Below are positions 12,404-24,017 of a stretch of 64,000 nt of DNA, piece after piece. The position numbers and the translations under genes are program-made. This stretch comes from Castanea sativa (lineage: Eukaryota > Streptophyta > Magnoliopsida > Fagales > Fagaceae), in NCBI RefSeq assembly GCF_040712315.1, contig NC_134013.1, positions 60,673,001-60,737,000 on the forward strand, read 5' to 3'. The stretch's first letter is position 1; each line of letters opens with the position of its first letter. The notes below the pieces were generated by a model, which worked only from the letters and a program-made list of their open reading frames with translations, had not been told where the DNA came from and made no database searches.

Positions 12404-13928
12404 TGTTGAGAATTTTAGACCCCAGTTGATACAATTAACAAGTTTTAAACCTAAGTTGTTAATTAGATTTATTATGCATAAAACTTGTTAAAATAAACAA
12501 ACATCAATATCATGTCCAAACTAAGTGCAGCGAAAAAATGAATAAGACAAGATATGATGACACAAGAAAACCAATGAAACCAACCAGTTTCACAGTAAAA
12601 AAACCTGGGGGGAAACCTTCCCGAAAAGCAATTCACTATAGTAAAGAGAAATTTCAGATCTAGTGTAAAACCTTTGTCTCTAGACTCTACAATCCTCGTA
12701 GATGAACTCACAGCAGAAACCTTCTGCCGCTTCAGAACCTCTAAACTCTTCAATATATGAACGCCACCCTTTTGATGCATGGATCCCAGTACGTGACTAA
12801 CTCCATTGCACGAATCTCAGTACGTGACTCACTCACCAACTTGAGAAAGAAGAATGTTGGCTGCAAGGTTCTTCACTTCATCAACAATGAAGATCAAGAA
12901 GCACTTGGTTACAAAACTTTAAGGTGCAAAGACGCAGTAGCTTCTTTTAGAGAGAATAAGGTTTTGGTCACCTTTTACATATATTCTCCTTGTATTCTCC
13001 TTGTATTCTCCTATGTTACGGCCTTTAAAATAAGCCTTATATATGTCTAGGGTTGTGAGAAAAGAAACCCTACACAAATACATAAACGTGGGCCGAAAAT
13101 CAGATCTGGAAACCTGAATTCCCGTAACCTTGATAGATACCTCGATCAATTGAGAAGCTGTCGAACTTCATTAAACCTCGATAGATAGAGGTGTCGAGTA
13201 GCTGTCGAGCACCTATCTGCAGGTGTCCAGTTTTAGTAAACACATTTTCTTTACTTGTTTCTTAGTCCAATCTTCATGACTTTAATACTAGACTTGAACA
13301 AAATGTTCTTTGAAATAATAAATAGATCCTAGATCTATCCAAATACAAGTAAAGTGCGTTTTATCAAAGGATTAGCCAACTACATAAAATATGTTCTTAA
13401 CAATCTCCCCCTTTGGCAATTCGTGACAAAACCACAACAAACAAATAAGCATATGAGAGAAGTCATAAATCATTCAACTTATACTAACTTGTTGAATACA
13501 ATAAAATCTACCCAACACAAATTCTTGAAAAACTTTGCAAGAAGAGAGTTCATGGCATGGAAGATTTTGACAACCTGCATTTCTGAAATACTTTAAACAA
13601 AACTCATCAAGGCATCTTAGTGTGAAACAGAAATTAAAAAGATTGCATACAATTAAAGAAACATGTGTATAAAGAGAGAAAAGAAACAACATATGTAGAG
13701 ATAGGTGAAGAAAATATACATCATCACATATACCACTTGATAAGTATCATGTATGTAACAATGGTCACAAGACCTAATGTACAAGAACAAGAAGCTAAAA
13801 GTAGCTCCTACAACAACAAGGAGGTAAACGCTCCCCCTAACAAGATGAAACATAGCTCCCCCTTACAAGGGCATGTATTTCTCCCCCTAACTTGTAGAAT
13901 TTTAAAAAAAGAAACCACAAATTCTCCA
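12404..13928 (-). repeat. 5' LTR of the 9014-13928 element
   Basis: Direct repeat of 9014-10516. The plus strand begins tgttgagaattttagac and ends caaattctcca. Small indels and many substitutions separate the two LTRs. Confidence 0.85.
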
Positions 13929-14850
13929 AATCCAATCATTGGGATATTTGTTGGACGGAGCAACTCTCTATCAATCTTCATTTACTGGAAGGCCAAGTAG
14001 TAGAGGATATTTACTAGCTCTCTTTTTACTGTGTAATTTGCAATCGTCAAAGTGATGACAATTGCATTGTCATAAGGATAATGTAGCCTCCTCGTGTCTT
14101 CATTAGTGAAGGTTATGGCTGGTTCGTCCATCCTTAGTACTCTAGGTGGATGACCAGTAAGTTGAACATTTTGAACCACTCAAAGGTAGGTCTTCTTGGA
14201 TTTGGAAAAGCTGGCAGCTGATGTTCCTACAACAATAACCCTTATTTCTCCAAAGGGTGGATGAACTCGCTCTTCTACTTTGCCTTTTTGTGGTGGTCTT
14301 TCGTCCTTGCTCTCTCGTCCAATAAAGTTCTTTAATTTCCCTTGTTTGATAAGGAATTCAATTTGTTGCTTTAGATCATAACATTTGTCAGTGTCGTGCT
14401 CATGATCTTATTGGAAATGACAATACTTGCTTCTATTCTACTTGCTAGGATCTCCCTTAAGCTTTTCAGGCCATTTCAAGGATGGATCGTCCTTGATTTG
14501 CATCAACACTTGGTCAAGTGAAGTGTTCAAAGGTGTGTAGTTAGAGTGTTGTCCTAAGGACGATCTTGCCTTCTTGCTATCTCGATCTCTTTTTTCTCCT
14601 GTCTTAGCCTTCTTTGGACGAGGCCCTTGCTTTGAATGATGTGTGTATCCCGTCTCCACCCGTTTAGCCTTCTTCTTCTTCTTGGCGATAATTGAGTCCT
14701 TAGCATTCATGAAACTTTGGGCAAGTGTATCAACTCGGCCATCATCTGTGGCTCTTGGCCATACAGCTTATGAATGAACAAATTAGAGGTAACTCCATTG
14801 TAGAAGGCTACCAAGAGGATTTTTTTGTTCATCTCATCCATTAACAAGAC
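13929..14850 (-). pseudogene. Gypsy gag C-terminus and protease N-terminal remnant
   Basis: The frame resumes at 14850 with MDEMNKKILLVAFYNGV, and continues through MNAKDSIIAKKKKKAKRVE (from 14710). A stop-containing zinc-type segment follows (HEHDTDKCYDLKQQIEFLIK), then PFGEIRVIVVGTSAA and [19 protein letters not shown]. These segments precede and enter the aspartic protease in plant Gypsy elements. The expected D-S/T-G active-site segment is not visible: the frame goes from [11 protein letters not shown] straight to a stop. Several stops and shifts make it non-functional. Confidence 0.8.
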
Positions 14851-14897
14851 TGTGGACACAACGGAGAGTCCCCACCTAACTTCTACAATGGTCTAGG

Positions 14898-16651
14898 AAC
14901 CATATATATAGTTGTTGATGAAAATTGTTAACCCATGTTTAACAATAATTGTTAGATTATAATTAACAAACGTTGTCAAATTATGTTTAACAAGAATTGT
15001 TAAATTATGTTTAACAAAAATTGTTATTTAGTCAAATTCACCAAACATAATTTCACCCATAGGCATTTTGGCATATGAGTTTTATTGATGTGAGTAGCCT
15101 ATTCAAGACCATGTATCTTTTAATTACAATCCCTTGTTTCAAGGGAAGACTCTTTGATTCCAACCACGTCATCTTTGTACATAAGTTTATTTATTTTCAT
15201 GTTTAAGGGGATATGTGTTTTTTATTTATTTATTTGCGGTTGCACCTAATAATTTGTTTAGGTTGCCTATGTACCCTTTACGGGGATCAAGTCAATTCGT
15301 AGTTCTTAATTTGAGGTTTTAGATTTAAAATCCTCAAATTGATTTGACCCAATTTAAATGATGGACATTTAAGTCAAATACTTTGTATTTAATTAAGCAT
15401 CGACTTAATTTTGCTTTTGGGTGAGATAATTGGTTTTAATCTCAAGGATAAGTCAAGGACCATGTTTTTATGAAAATTGAATAAAGGATTCTCTCTTTGA
15501 GAAGTTGAATGTCCAAACAATTTTCCCTTTTCTTTCATTTGCTACTTTGTAGGAATTTTAATAATATTTTGATTGAGGTTCCTAAATTTAATTAAGGGAA
15601 AGAAAACTCCTTTGAAGCAATTTTATTTTTTATGAACATGTTTTAGGAATTGGGAATTGGAAAATTTTCTCAAATAAATTTTTATGGTCATTTTATTTTG
15701 TAAACTATTAACTCCAATCTTGATTAAGAAATTAGGAATCCCCAAAAAATTAGTCGTGTTGGAATTTGAAGGAATTATAATCCCCACTTTATTTAAAATA
15801 ATTTTGGGAGCCAAGGACTCTATTAATTGGGTAGAGTCTAGGACTCCATTGATGTGGTAGAGTCAATGACTCCATTAATTGGGTAGAGTGAAGGACTCCA
15901 TTAATTTAGTAGAGTCAATGATTCTAGTGGAGAAAACGTTGAATCAACACTTGAGAGAATTTTTATTTGGTAATTTTCAAATTGGATTTACGAGTCGGGG
16001 ACTCGTATATAAAGCTTCATGTATAGAGTTAGGAACTCCTCATGAAACCCAACCCTATTTGTTTTACCAAATAAAAATTTAGATTTGAAGAAAAGGGAGA
16101 GGTAGAGATTTAGAGCAGAAAGGGACTGATACAATCTCAACCTAATGTTGTGTGTTCCTCCTCTACTTATTGCTCTCTATCTCTGTTTGTGTCTTTTTTT
16201 TCTTCTTTTTTTCTCTCTCTCTATGATTTGCTGTGCTTTTCTTCTTTTGTGCGTGCCTCTCCTTTCTTCCTTTTTTTTGCTTGCTGAGGCCCCTTTTATA
16301 GAGGAATTGAGAAACCGTTTTTCCCTATTTTTTCTCTTAACTGATCAATTCTTGTGCCAAAACTACAAGGAAAGTGTTGTATTGCACTAGCATTTTTCTA
16401 GAACCATTAACTTATTTCACGTGTTCATGCCATCACCCATTTTTTCAGCTTTTCAATTTTTTTATATATTATTTTTGTTCCTGCCGTGGCCACCTTTTCA
16501 ACCTTTATCTCCTTTTTTTTGGGATAATGGCAGACTAGTTTTTCATATTGTTGTGCCCACCTTTCCTTTAGCTCCTTATTTTTCTCTTTTTAGTCCTTTC
16601 TTATAGGTAATGGCAGACTAGGTAGCTTTTCAACCTCATGTGGACCCCTAT

Positions 16652-16695
<44 letters not shown>

Positions 16696-16815
16696 TAATC
16701 ACCTTTTTGTAGATGACTATACACTTGGTCTCATCCTATGACACAGCATTAGTGTCATTGTTGTTTGTGTTGTCGTGTAGGTGTATGTACCTATGACACA
16801 TTTTTTTTTAGTTTC
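14898..16815. other. Unidentified insert within the solo LTR
   Basis: Comparison with the LTR at 26277 shows the family sequence stops after ggtctaggaaccat and resumes at aataatagcattctctcg. The 1.9 kb between has no supported gene. It includes a run of gttaaca-like motifs (about 14920-15030), an array of gactccattaattgggtagagt units (about 15823-15925) and (AC)n(AT)n near 16658-16696. No terminal repeats were recognised. Confidence 0.6.
15823..15925. repeat. Short tandem array, about 33-bp unit
   Basis: Four diverged units carrying gactccattaattgggtagagtc occur in a row within the unidentified insert. Confidence 0.7.
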
Positions 16816-18912
16816 AATAATAGCATTCTCTCGAAGAAGGACCTTTTGATTTTACTACCATAGATATTGGTTCAGAGTTAAGGTATAGTCTTGGGAAGTT
16901 GTTAGGCACCCAAAATCGCCCAACCCTAAGGTTGGCTTCCCTTCATTGTGTCTTAGATCTTGACCCTATTAAAGACAACTCAATATTGTATCTATACTCA
17001 CACACACACACACACACAGAGACACACACACACTAGCATATATCTAAACACACAACATGACATCAGTCATCCCTAACCATACATCCATCATGCTTGTCAA
17101 CCAAAGCCTAACATTCATCTACCATGACATATCCCAACTCAAACATAGCATACATGTCATATTAACCTAGCATTCATCTAACATGACATCTCATAACACA
17201 TTACATCATCCAAGGCAGCAACAAAACAAAGCAGCAAGATAGGCATGACAAACAAACATATATCATCACATGCATTCCAAACTTCTAGACATAAAATCAA
17301 ACAAACATATTACATTATTAAAATGCATGTTCATACCAATGCATGACTTACCTCACTTACCTTGAAGCAACTCAGCACCTATGGCATTATGCATAAACAT
17401 GTGAATGCATGTTCATAGCATTGAAACAAAAAAAAAAAAACACAAAAAACCCTAACTCTAACATGTGAAAGTCAAACAAATAATTGAACATATGAAATAG
17501 AAGCTTAAAACCATAAATATATGAAAAAGAATCTAAGACAGAAGTTTTGCATGTTGAATTAGAAACGAAATAAAAAAAAATTAGGGTTTCTGGGCAGGAT
17601 CATGCGCACGTATGAACATGCCTCCGTGCACATAATCAAGCCTGTGTATGCAGCCAAGATTATGCGCACGTGGGTTTCAACCTAGAAACCCTAGCAAGAC
17701 AAAAACTAAAGCAGAGCTTCAAAACTATAAATCTGACATCCTAACATGCTTCTAATATAAATCTAAACAACCAAAACTAAGAACAAATATATCAAAGGTG
17801 CACAAAACAAAAATTATTCCTAACATGCATTGGATCTAACAAAAAACGAAAGCAACACTTAGCACATCAAAATATATTCATCAATATATCAAATCATATC
17901 AACTCATTAATCAAAACATGATGAGACACAACAAATTGAACACAAACAAATCAAATCATATTTATAATAAAATATAATGCATAAATAAAATTAAGCACAA
18001 CAAGAACACAAAAATAATCCAAATCAAGAAAAAGCTATGAAGAAGGGCCCACGTTGTTGATGGAACATAACATGATTGATATTTTAACTAGCCCCTCAGT
18101 GCCTACACAACAAGATCGAATGACAATCAAGGGAATCAAATATATTAATAGTTCATTAGTAATCACAACTCAAAAATAAAATGTTTTGAAAATGTTTTGA
18201 GAAGTCCCCAATTAAGAATTAGTTTCTGCCTTTGTTTTTGAGTTAGAAAAAGGTTTTCAATCCCTGTAAAAAAAGTGGTGACTGCTACCCTAGAGTTTTT
18301 TAGATAGAAAATAGGGTTTAGAAAGCAAAGAGGCACTTTTTCTAGCTATGGTTTGAGTTTGGAGGCATAAAGATGTATTTATATGTTTAAACTAGGGTTT
18401 TCATGCTTATTTTTAGGGTTTTGGACGTTCCAAAGAGTCTAGGGGCCAGGTCCCATCAAAGAGGGAGGGTTTGGGCCCTAAAAACTAAAGTTCTAAGGTT
18501 CTGGAATGGGCCATGTGTACATAGGTTTGTGTATGCGTACGCAGGTTTGTGCATGCATGCACATGAAGTTTTATGCGTACGCATAACTCTAATGGCCCAA
18601 ATTTAAATGGTCATAACTCACTCAATTTAAGTCTAAATTAGGCTAAATTTGTGTTCACATTTAAGACTGGGATGTCTAATTTTCAATGCAATAAACCTCA
18701 CCCAAAAATTCTTTGTGGATCAAAAGTTATGGTCAAAACAATGAGCAAATGTCATTTTTCAGCATTATTTTCAAAGCGATTTGAGCACTTTTGAGTTATG
18801 ATTTCTTCTAAACTATCAAAATAACTTCAATTACCTTTTGTAGATATGTCAAGCTCATCATTGGGATTAGAGACTAAAGTTTATTAACTGGGTACAAAAT
18901 GAAATGTCTACA

Positions 18913-19669
18913 AGGACTTCTCTGTCAAAACTGCCAATGAAAGCTCGTAGACTTTCATTTTCCCTTTGTTCTATGTTCAATAGGCTAGACGAGGAGCGCT
19001 TATGTCTTTGACCTCTGACAAATTTGTTGACGAACAACTTACTTAACTCTTGGAATGAAGTTATAGTGTTTGGTGGTAGTTTGCCAAACCATACCCTAGT
19101 TGGGCCTTTCAACGTAATAGGAAAGGCCCTGCACATGATCTCATCTAGGATGCCTTGGAGGTGCATTTTCATTTTGAACGTATGTGATTACAAGGGTCTC
19201 GTGTTCCATCATATGAGTCCAAGGTGGGAATTTTGAATTTGGAAGGTAATGGATGACTCGCAATGGGCGCAGTAAAGAGAGAGTCAGTTTTTTGGACAAG
19301 ATCATCCACATGATTTGTCCTCCTCATAGAGTCCTTCATCTCCTCCATGACTTTCTTCATCCGGTTCATCTTTTTCTCCAAGTATGACACCCTTCGAGTG
19401 ACAGTGCCTCTGGACTGATTTCCACCTTTAGCACTGTTCTCTGCCCTTTTGTCTTCTGAGTTTTGCCCAGGCTCCTTTGTATGTTGATGTCGACGTTGCT
19501 TCTTTTTGTTGACCTCCCTAGTTAATTCCTGGTTTTGGTGTGTTAAGTCTGCCATTGCGGCTACTATGGACTACAACTGTTGTTGGATAGACACTAGTGG
19601 CGGTGCTGGTGCACGATTTGGATGACTGGAACCATTTCCATTCTCTAGGTGTTCTGGACTCATGGCCAT
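18913..19669 (-). pseudogene. Gypsy gag N-terminal remnant
   Basis: The likely start is the ATG at 19669 (MAMSPEHLENGNG). A TAG at 19573-19571 stops that frame and reading resumes MADLTHQNQELTREV. Recognisable gag segments follow: KFKIPTLDSYDGTRDPCNHI, then after a shift near 19170 MCRAFPITLKGPTRVWFGKL and SLLNIEQRENESLRAFI. This is the Retrotrans_gag core, which forms the particle in active elements. The frame is cut at 18913 by the solo LTR and continues at 14850. Confidence 0.85.
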
Positions 19670-19731
19670 CGACCTAGTTCGGACCATACAACCTTTTATG
19701 TTAGAAAGAAAGGTGGTTAACACTTGTACTT

Positions 19732-19749
19732 CCCTACAAACAGTGCCAA
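19732..19749 (-). promoter_or_regulatory. Gypsy primer-binding site
   Basis: Minus strand TTGGCACTGTTTGTAGGG, just upstream of gag and just inside the presumed 5' LTR. This follows the TTGGCGCCGT-type pattern of plant Tat/Athila elements. The tRNA was not determined. Confidence 0.65.
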
Positions 19750-19754
19750 CTGAT

Positions 19755-20390
19755 GATGCTAGAAAATCAGTAGGCAGAATGCTACGAGCTTCTATGTTGG
19801 TTGGATGAATTGAAGAGAAAGAAAGAAACTATCGAAGGTGATGGGGATGAACTGACTAAGGACCCTCCGATGATTAAGTTAGTTTTCTCTCTAGAACTCA
19901 AATATAGTGAGTGGATGAATAGTAGAATATACCTTGATTAGGTGAGGCTTGATCTCTTTTATAGAAAGTTTGGAGTGAGTCTACTTGTTAGGTGCTAGTA
20001 ACATCGTGGAAGATGTATGGACTTAGTGGGGTGAGTGGAGCGAATTTCGGGAAATTCACCCCACGTTTTGAGATAAGTGATCATGGTTTAACCATTTATG
20101 ATTAGTAGAAAATATTTATAAATTTACCAAGTGTTTATTGATCGTCCATACCTTCTCATGGTGTGGACGACCAGAATCTCTTTGGATGACTAGTGACATG
20201 CTTGGACGTCCTTATTATATTTTTGTAGTGCACATTTCTCTTTTCTCCTTTTTAAAAATTTTCTTAGACTTCACTAATCTTGGACGACTGTTATGGACGA
20301 AGATTACTTATTGTAGATCACCATTAAACCTCTTAACTTTAACATCATTTAAATTTTAGCACTTTATTTTACTTGTCTTTAAATTTATAT
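19755..20390 (-). repeat. Partial 5' LTR of the Gypsy fragment
   Basis: Non-coding sequence upstream of the primer site. It has no partner LTR in the window, so its outer end is not fixed; the insertion starting near 20400 probably lies in or beside it. Confidence 0.5.
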
Positions 20391-20399
20391 ATGGCTGCA

Positions 20400-22248
20400 G
20401 CGGCTTCCTCCTTAAAGGAAAGGGGAGTACGCCTCAGCCAAATGGACTGGGGCGGAGAAAAGATGGAGTCGTCATCTAGACTAGGTCTAGGAACCATAAA
20501 ATAGCGCACTTATGTAGAAGGATTGATCTTACTATTGAAGTATGGGTTCGAAGTTTAGGTATGGGGATGAGAATATGTCGGGCACCCAACTCCACCCAAC
20601 TCGTGGGTTGGCTTCTAGTCATTGTGTCTTACGTCTTAATCTCATTAAAGGCTCATTCAATATTGCTATCTATACTCACACACACACTAGCATATATCTA
20701 GTAATCAACATGGTATTTCATCCCAAAAACCCTAACATACATCTATCATGGCAATTCACATCAAGCCTAGCATACATCTATCATGCATATCTTATCATCT
20801 CATCGAAGGCAACAAACAACAAGATATCACAAGGGCAAAAACATAGACATGACAACATCAAAGAAACATGTGATTGCATTCTAGACATCAAGAATACATC
20901 ATCCAACCAACCATGTTCATACTCATCATTAGATATATATATATCCAATGCATGTTCATGTGAATGCATGACTTACCTTACTTACCTTACTGAGACCTAT
21001 GCATCAATGAATGGACATGGGAATGCATGTTCATGGTATTAAAGCAAGAAAAGAAAAAGAAAACCCTAATCTAGCATGTTAAAGGCAAACAAACAATTAA
21101 ACAGAGGAACAGAGACTCAAAAACATAAAAGGATCCAAAACAGAGGCATATGACACAAGGAAATAAAGAAAAAGAAGCAAAAAAAACTTGGATTAAGATT
21201 TCTAGGTTGAAGTATGTGTCCACATACATAAACCTGCGTACACGGGCTAGTTCTATGCGTACGTATACTTCAAGCTTGCGTGCACATACAGAATTATGCG
21301 TGCGCAGACATGCCCCCAGAAACCCTAACTTAGAAACTTAGAAACACAAAAATAAAGTAGAAACAAAAACTAAGGAAACTAACAACCTAACATGATTTTA
21401 AACATGAAAACTACATAAACTTAAACTACACACACATATTAAAACATATATAACAAATAAATCAATTAAGAACAAAAGGAACACAAATTATAAAATATCT
21501 AAATTAAGGGAGAACCATGAAGAGATACTCACCTTGCATATGGAACATAATTTGGTTGATATTTAACCGACCCCTTAATGCCTACAACACAAAGAGTAAG
21601 TTGAGAGAACAAGAGAATTAAAGAATACAATAGTTTTGAAAAAAGTTTTGAGAAATCTAATTGGAAAAATAGTTTCTGCCTTAGAACTAATTAAAGAGAG
21701 GTTTTTAATTTATAAAAAACGTGCTAAGGGGCTATGTGTGAGTTTTAGAAAAGTGAATTAGGGTTTTAGAGAAGATGGAAGCTAAAAAATCACTCTCTCT
21801 AGCTAGGGTTTTGATTGGAGACATAAAATGAGTATTTATAAGTTAAAATTAGGGTTTTTGGGGTTTTTTAATGATCTTTGGACGTTCTCAAGAGCTTATA
21901 GGCCAGCCCACATCAAAACTTGATGTTTTGGGCCCTTAAAATGTAGTTTTAAAACCCAAAAAATCGAATTACCTAGTTGGCCCAACTTCAAATAGTTATA
22001 ATTCACTCAATATAAGTCTAAATTAGGCAAAATTTGTGTTCAAATTGAAGCACAGGATGTCTACTTTCCAATGAAATAAACCTCACTTAAAAATTCTTTG
22101 TGGATCAAAAGTTATGATCAAATAGTGAGCAAAGGTCATTTTTCAGTATCGATTTCAAAGCAATTTAATTACCCTTAGTTGACATACGTCAAGCTCATCA
22201 TTGGGGCTGGAGACCAAAATTTATTAACGGGTACAAAATGCAGTGTCT
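20400..22248 (-). mobile_element. LTR related to those at 14851 and 26277
   Basis: Contains the family landmarks gatggagtcgtcatctag, ggtctaggaaccataaa, gggcacccaac, a GCGTACGCA-rich section (about 21230-21310), and an end reading gggtacaaaatgcagtgtcta. A roughly 20-bp sequence, taaatt(t/a)tagcactttatt, lies on both sides (20349-20368 and 22247-22266). This may be the target duplication or a rearrangement scar. The left end is uncertain. Confidence 0.6.
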
Positions 22249-22379
22249 AAATTATAGCACTTTATTATTGTTGTACTTTACTTTTCTCATCAATAATGTT
22301 GCCATAGATAAGTATGCTTGGGTAAACAAATTCCTTTAACATGCTTTTCTAAGGAAATAATTTCCCAAAATAAAATTAA

Positions 22380-22850
22380 AAAAAAAATTTTATTCACTTT
22401 TTCAAAATTGTGTTTTGATACCAAAATTTTTCTAAAATTGTATTTTCACCTCAAAACTTTTTGTAAAATTGCATTTCAACCCCAAAATTTTCCAACATTA
22501 TATTTTGATCCAAAAACTTTTCCAAAATTATATTTTGACCCCAAAAATTTCTAAATTTATATTGACCCCAAACTTTTTCCAAAATTATGTTTTGCCCACA
22601 AACTTTTTTAAAATTATATTTTGTCCCAAAATGTTTCCAAAATTATATTTTGACCCCAAAAGTTTCCAAAATTATATTTTGACCTCAAAATGTTTCCAAA
22701 TTTATGTTTTGACCCAAAAAATTTTCAAAATTATATTTTGACCCCAATACTTTTCCAAATTTATATTTTGACCCCGAATATTTTCCAAAATTCTATTTTG
22801 ACACCAAATTTTTTCTAAAATTATGTTTTGACTGCAAAATCTTTTCTTTC
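22380..22850. repeat. Minisatellite, about 28-30 bp unit
   Basis: About 16 tandem units of the form ttttgaccccaaaattttcc followed by aaaattata, with frequent 1-2 bp indels. The periodic ORFs over it (FDPKTFPKLY repeats) are by-products. Confidence 0.9.
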
Positions 22851-24009
22851 CTTAAAAAATGTTCTTTCTAAAAAATAAATATCTTTTCCTTAAAAAAAAA
22901 AGTCTAGAAATGAGGTCTTCTTAAAAAAAAAAAAAAATTCTCCTTTCTTTCAGAATATGATAAAAGTAACTTTTTCTAAACTTCCTCTTTTCAAACAAAA
23001 TCCTTCTTCAAAAAATATTTTTTTTTTTTTCAAACTTTCCTTTCGAAAATAAAAATAGGATTAACGTGGTATTTTTAAAACTTTTCCTTAAAATAGTGTT
23101 GTTAAGGATTTGTGCCTATGGTTCAATTTCCTTGAACTTATAGGCACCAATCAAGCTTACATTGTCCCTATCTTTATCTTTGGCACTAATATATTTTATT
23201 TGTCATCAATGGGAAAATTGTGGATAACAATACTCTTCCAACTCTCTCTCTCTCTCTTTTGTGTGTGTGTGTGTGTGTGTTGCAGTTTGTTTGTTTATAA
23301 TAGCTAGTATTCACATGTTATCTATATATTAAATATTCTACTCACATGTCCTTGTAATTATTTTTGAATGCCCTCTCACATGCTACCTATGTATATACTT
23401 TACATGCTTTCTTTGTAAATATTCATTAGAGTTAATATTTACATGTTAATTATATGATAAATATTTACTCACATGTATATACGTATGTATATTGTTTGCA
23501 AAATCTTAAAATAAAAAAAAAATCAAAATGCCAAGTATTCTATTTCTTTACAAAAAGATAACGTTTGAAATAAATTATAATGAGGTACTATCTTCAGATA
23601 GACATTATGGGTTACCTAACACTTTCCTTACACACAACCAAACTTTTGAATTTATGATCTTTTGTTCAAGATTTTTTGGTTTGCCTTAATTAATAAACCC
23701 TTAAAATTCAGTTTAGTTAATTAGGTAAGCTAAAAGGAATTAGACCTCTAGGTGGCCAATCACACGTAATACAAAACTAATGATTGGTGGCAACACTTGA
23801 AATTGAAATAAGAAAAATGGACTCACATACACACACTCCACCATAGAAACTCAAGCATACAAGAGTCATGTCGCCAAGGATCCAATGTGCAACAAAACCC
23901 GAAAAATTCAATTTTTTGGGGGCGTCCACATGAATTTTATAAAATGTTTTATAGAAAAATTGATTATGAATGGAAAATTATGACACTAAGCCCAAGAAAA
24001 AAGAACCTC
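22851..24009. other. Intergenic DNA with (TC)n/(TG)n run
   Basis: No supported gene. Compound microsatellite (TC)n then (TG)n at about 23243-23281. The last 70 bp (from about 23940) match 61380-61470 and mark the left part of duplicated block P. Confidence 0.6.
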
Positions 24010-24017
24010 ATCTCACA

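Larger units (their letters stand above)
9014..13928 (-). mobile_element. Non-coding LTR retrotransposon, minus strand
   Basis: Two long direct repeats (9014-10516 and 12404-13928) flank 1.9 kb without any coding domain. Beside the right LTR the minus strand reads TGATATCAGGGCGGG, a decayed version of the initiator-tRNA-Met site TGGTATCAGAGC. Beside the left LTR it has a purine tract, aaaaagggggagaa. So the right LTR is the 5' LTR. The element needs proteins in trans and fits the LARD/large TRIM class, probably Copia-driven. The flanking pentamers do not match (atata against aatcc): the left flank is helicase upstream DNA and the right flank is Gypsy pol DNA. Confidence 0.8.
14851..18912 (-). 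mobile_element. Solo LTR in Gypsy gag, itself interrupted
   Basis: The plus strand begins tgtggacacaacgg and ends caaaatgaaatgtctaca. It is flanked by aagac (14846-14850) and aggac (18913-18917), a 4/5 TSD. Removing the insert joins the gag frame exactly, which confirms both ends. It shares the ggcacccaa(g/a)atc(a/g)cccaaccc segment and the tcatcattgggg...gggtacaaaatg...tgtctaca end with LTRs at about 20400-22248 and 26277-28229. About 1.9 kb near its left end is foreign. Confidence 0.85.
13929..20390 (-). mobile_element. Decayed Gypsy (Tat-like) retrotransposon fragment
   Basis: Minus-strand order: part of a 5' LTR (to the right of about 19754), a primer site starting TTGGCACTGTTTG (19749-19732), and a gag split by the LTR at 14851-18912. 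Then come gag C-terminal and protease N-terminal fragments down to 13929, where the 9014-13928 element truncates it. The spacer protein and the cysteine/histidine-rich region before protease are of the kind seen in plant Tat/Athila elements. Reverse transcriptase and integrase are missing. Confidence 0.8.
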
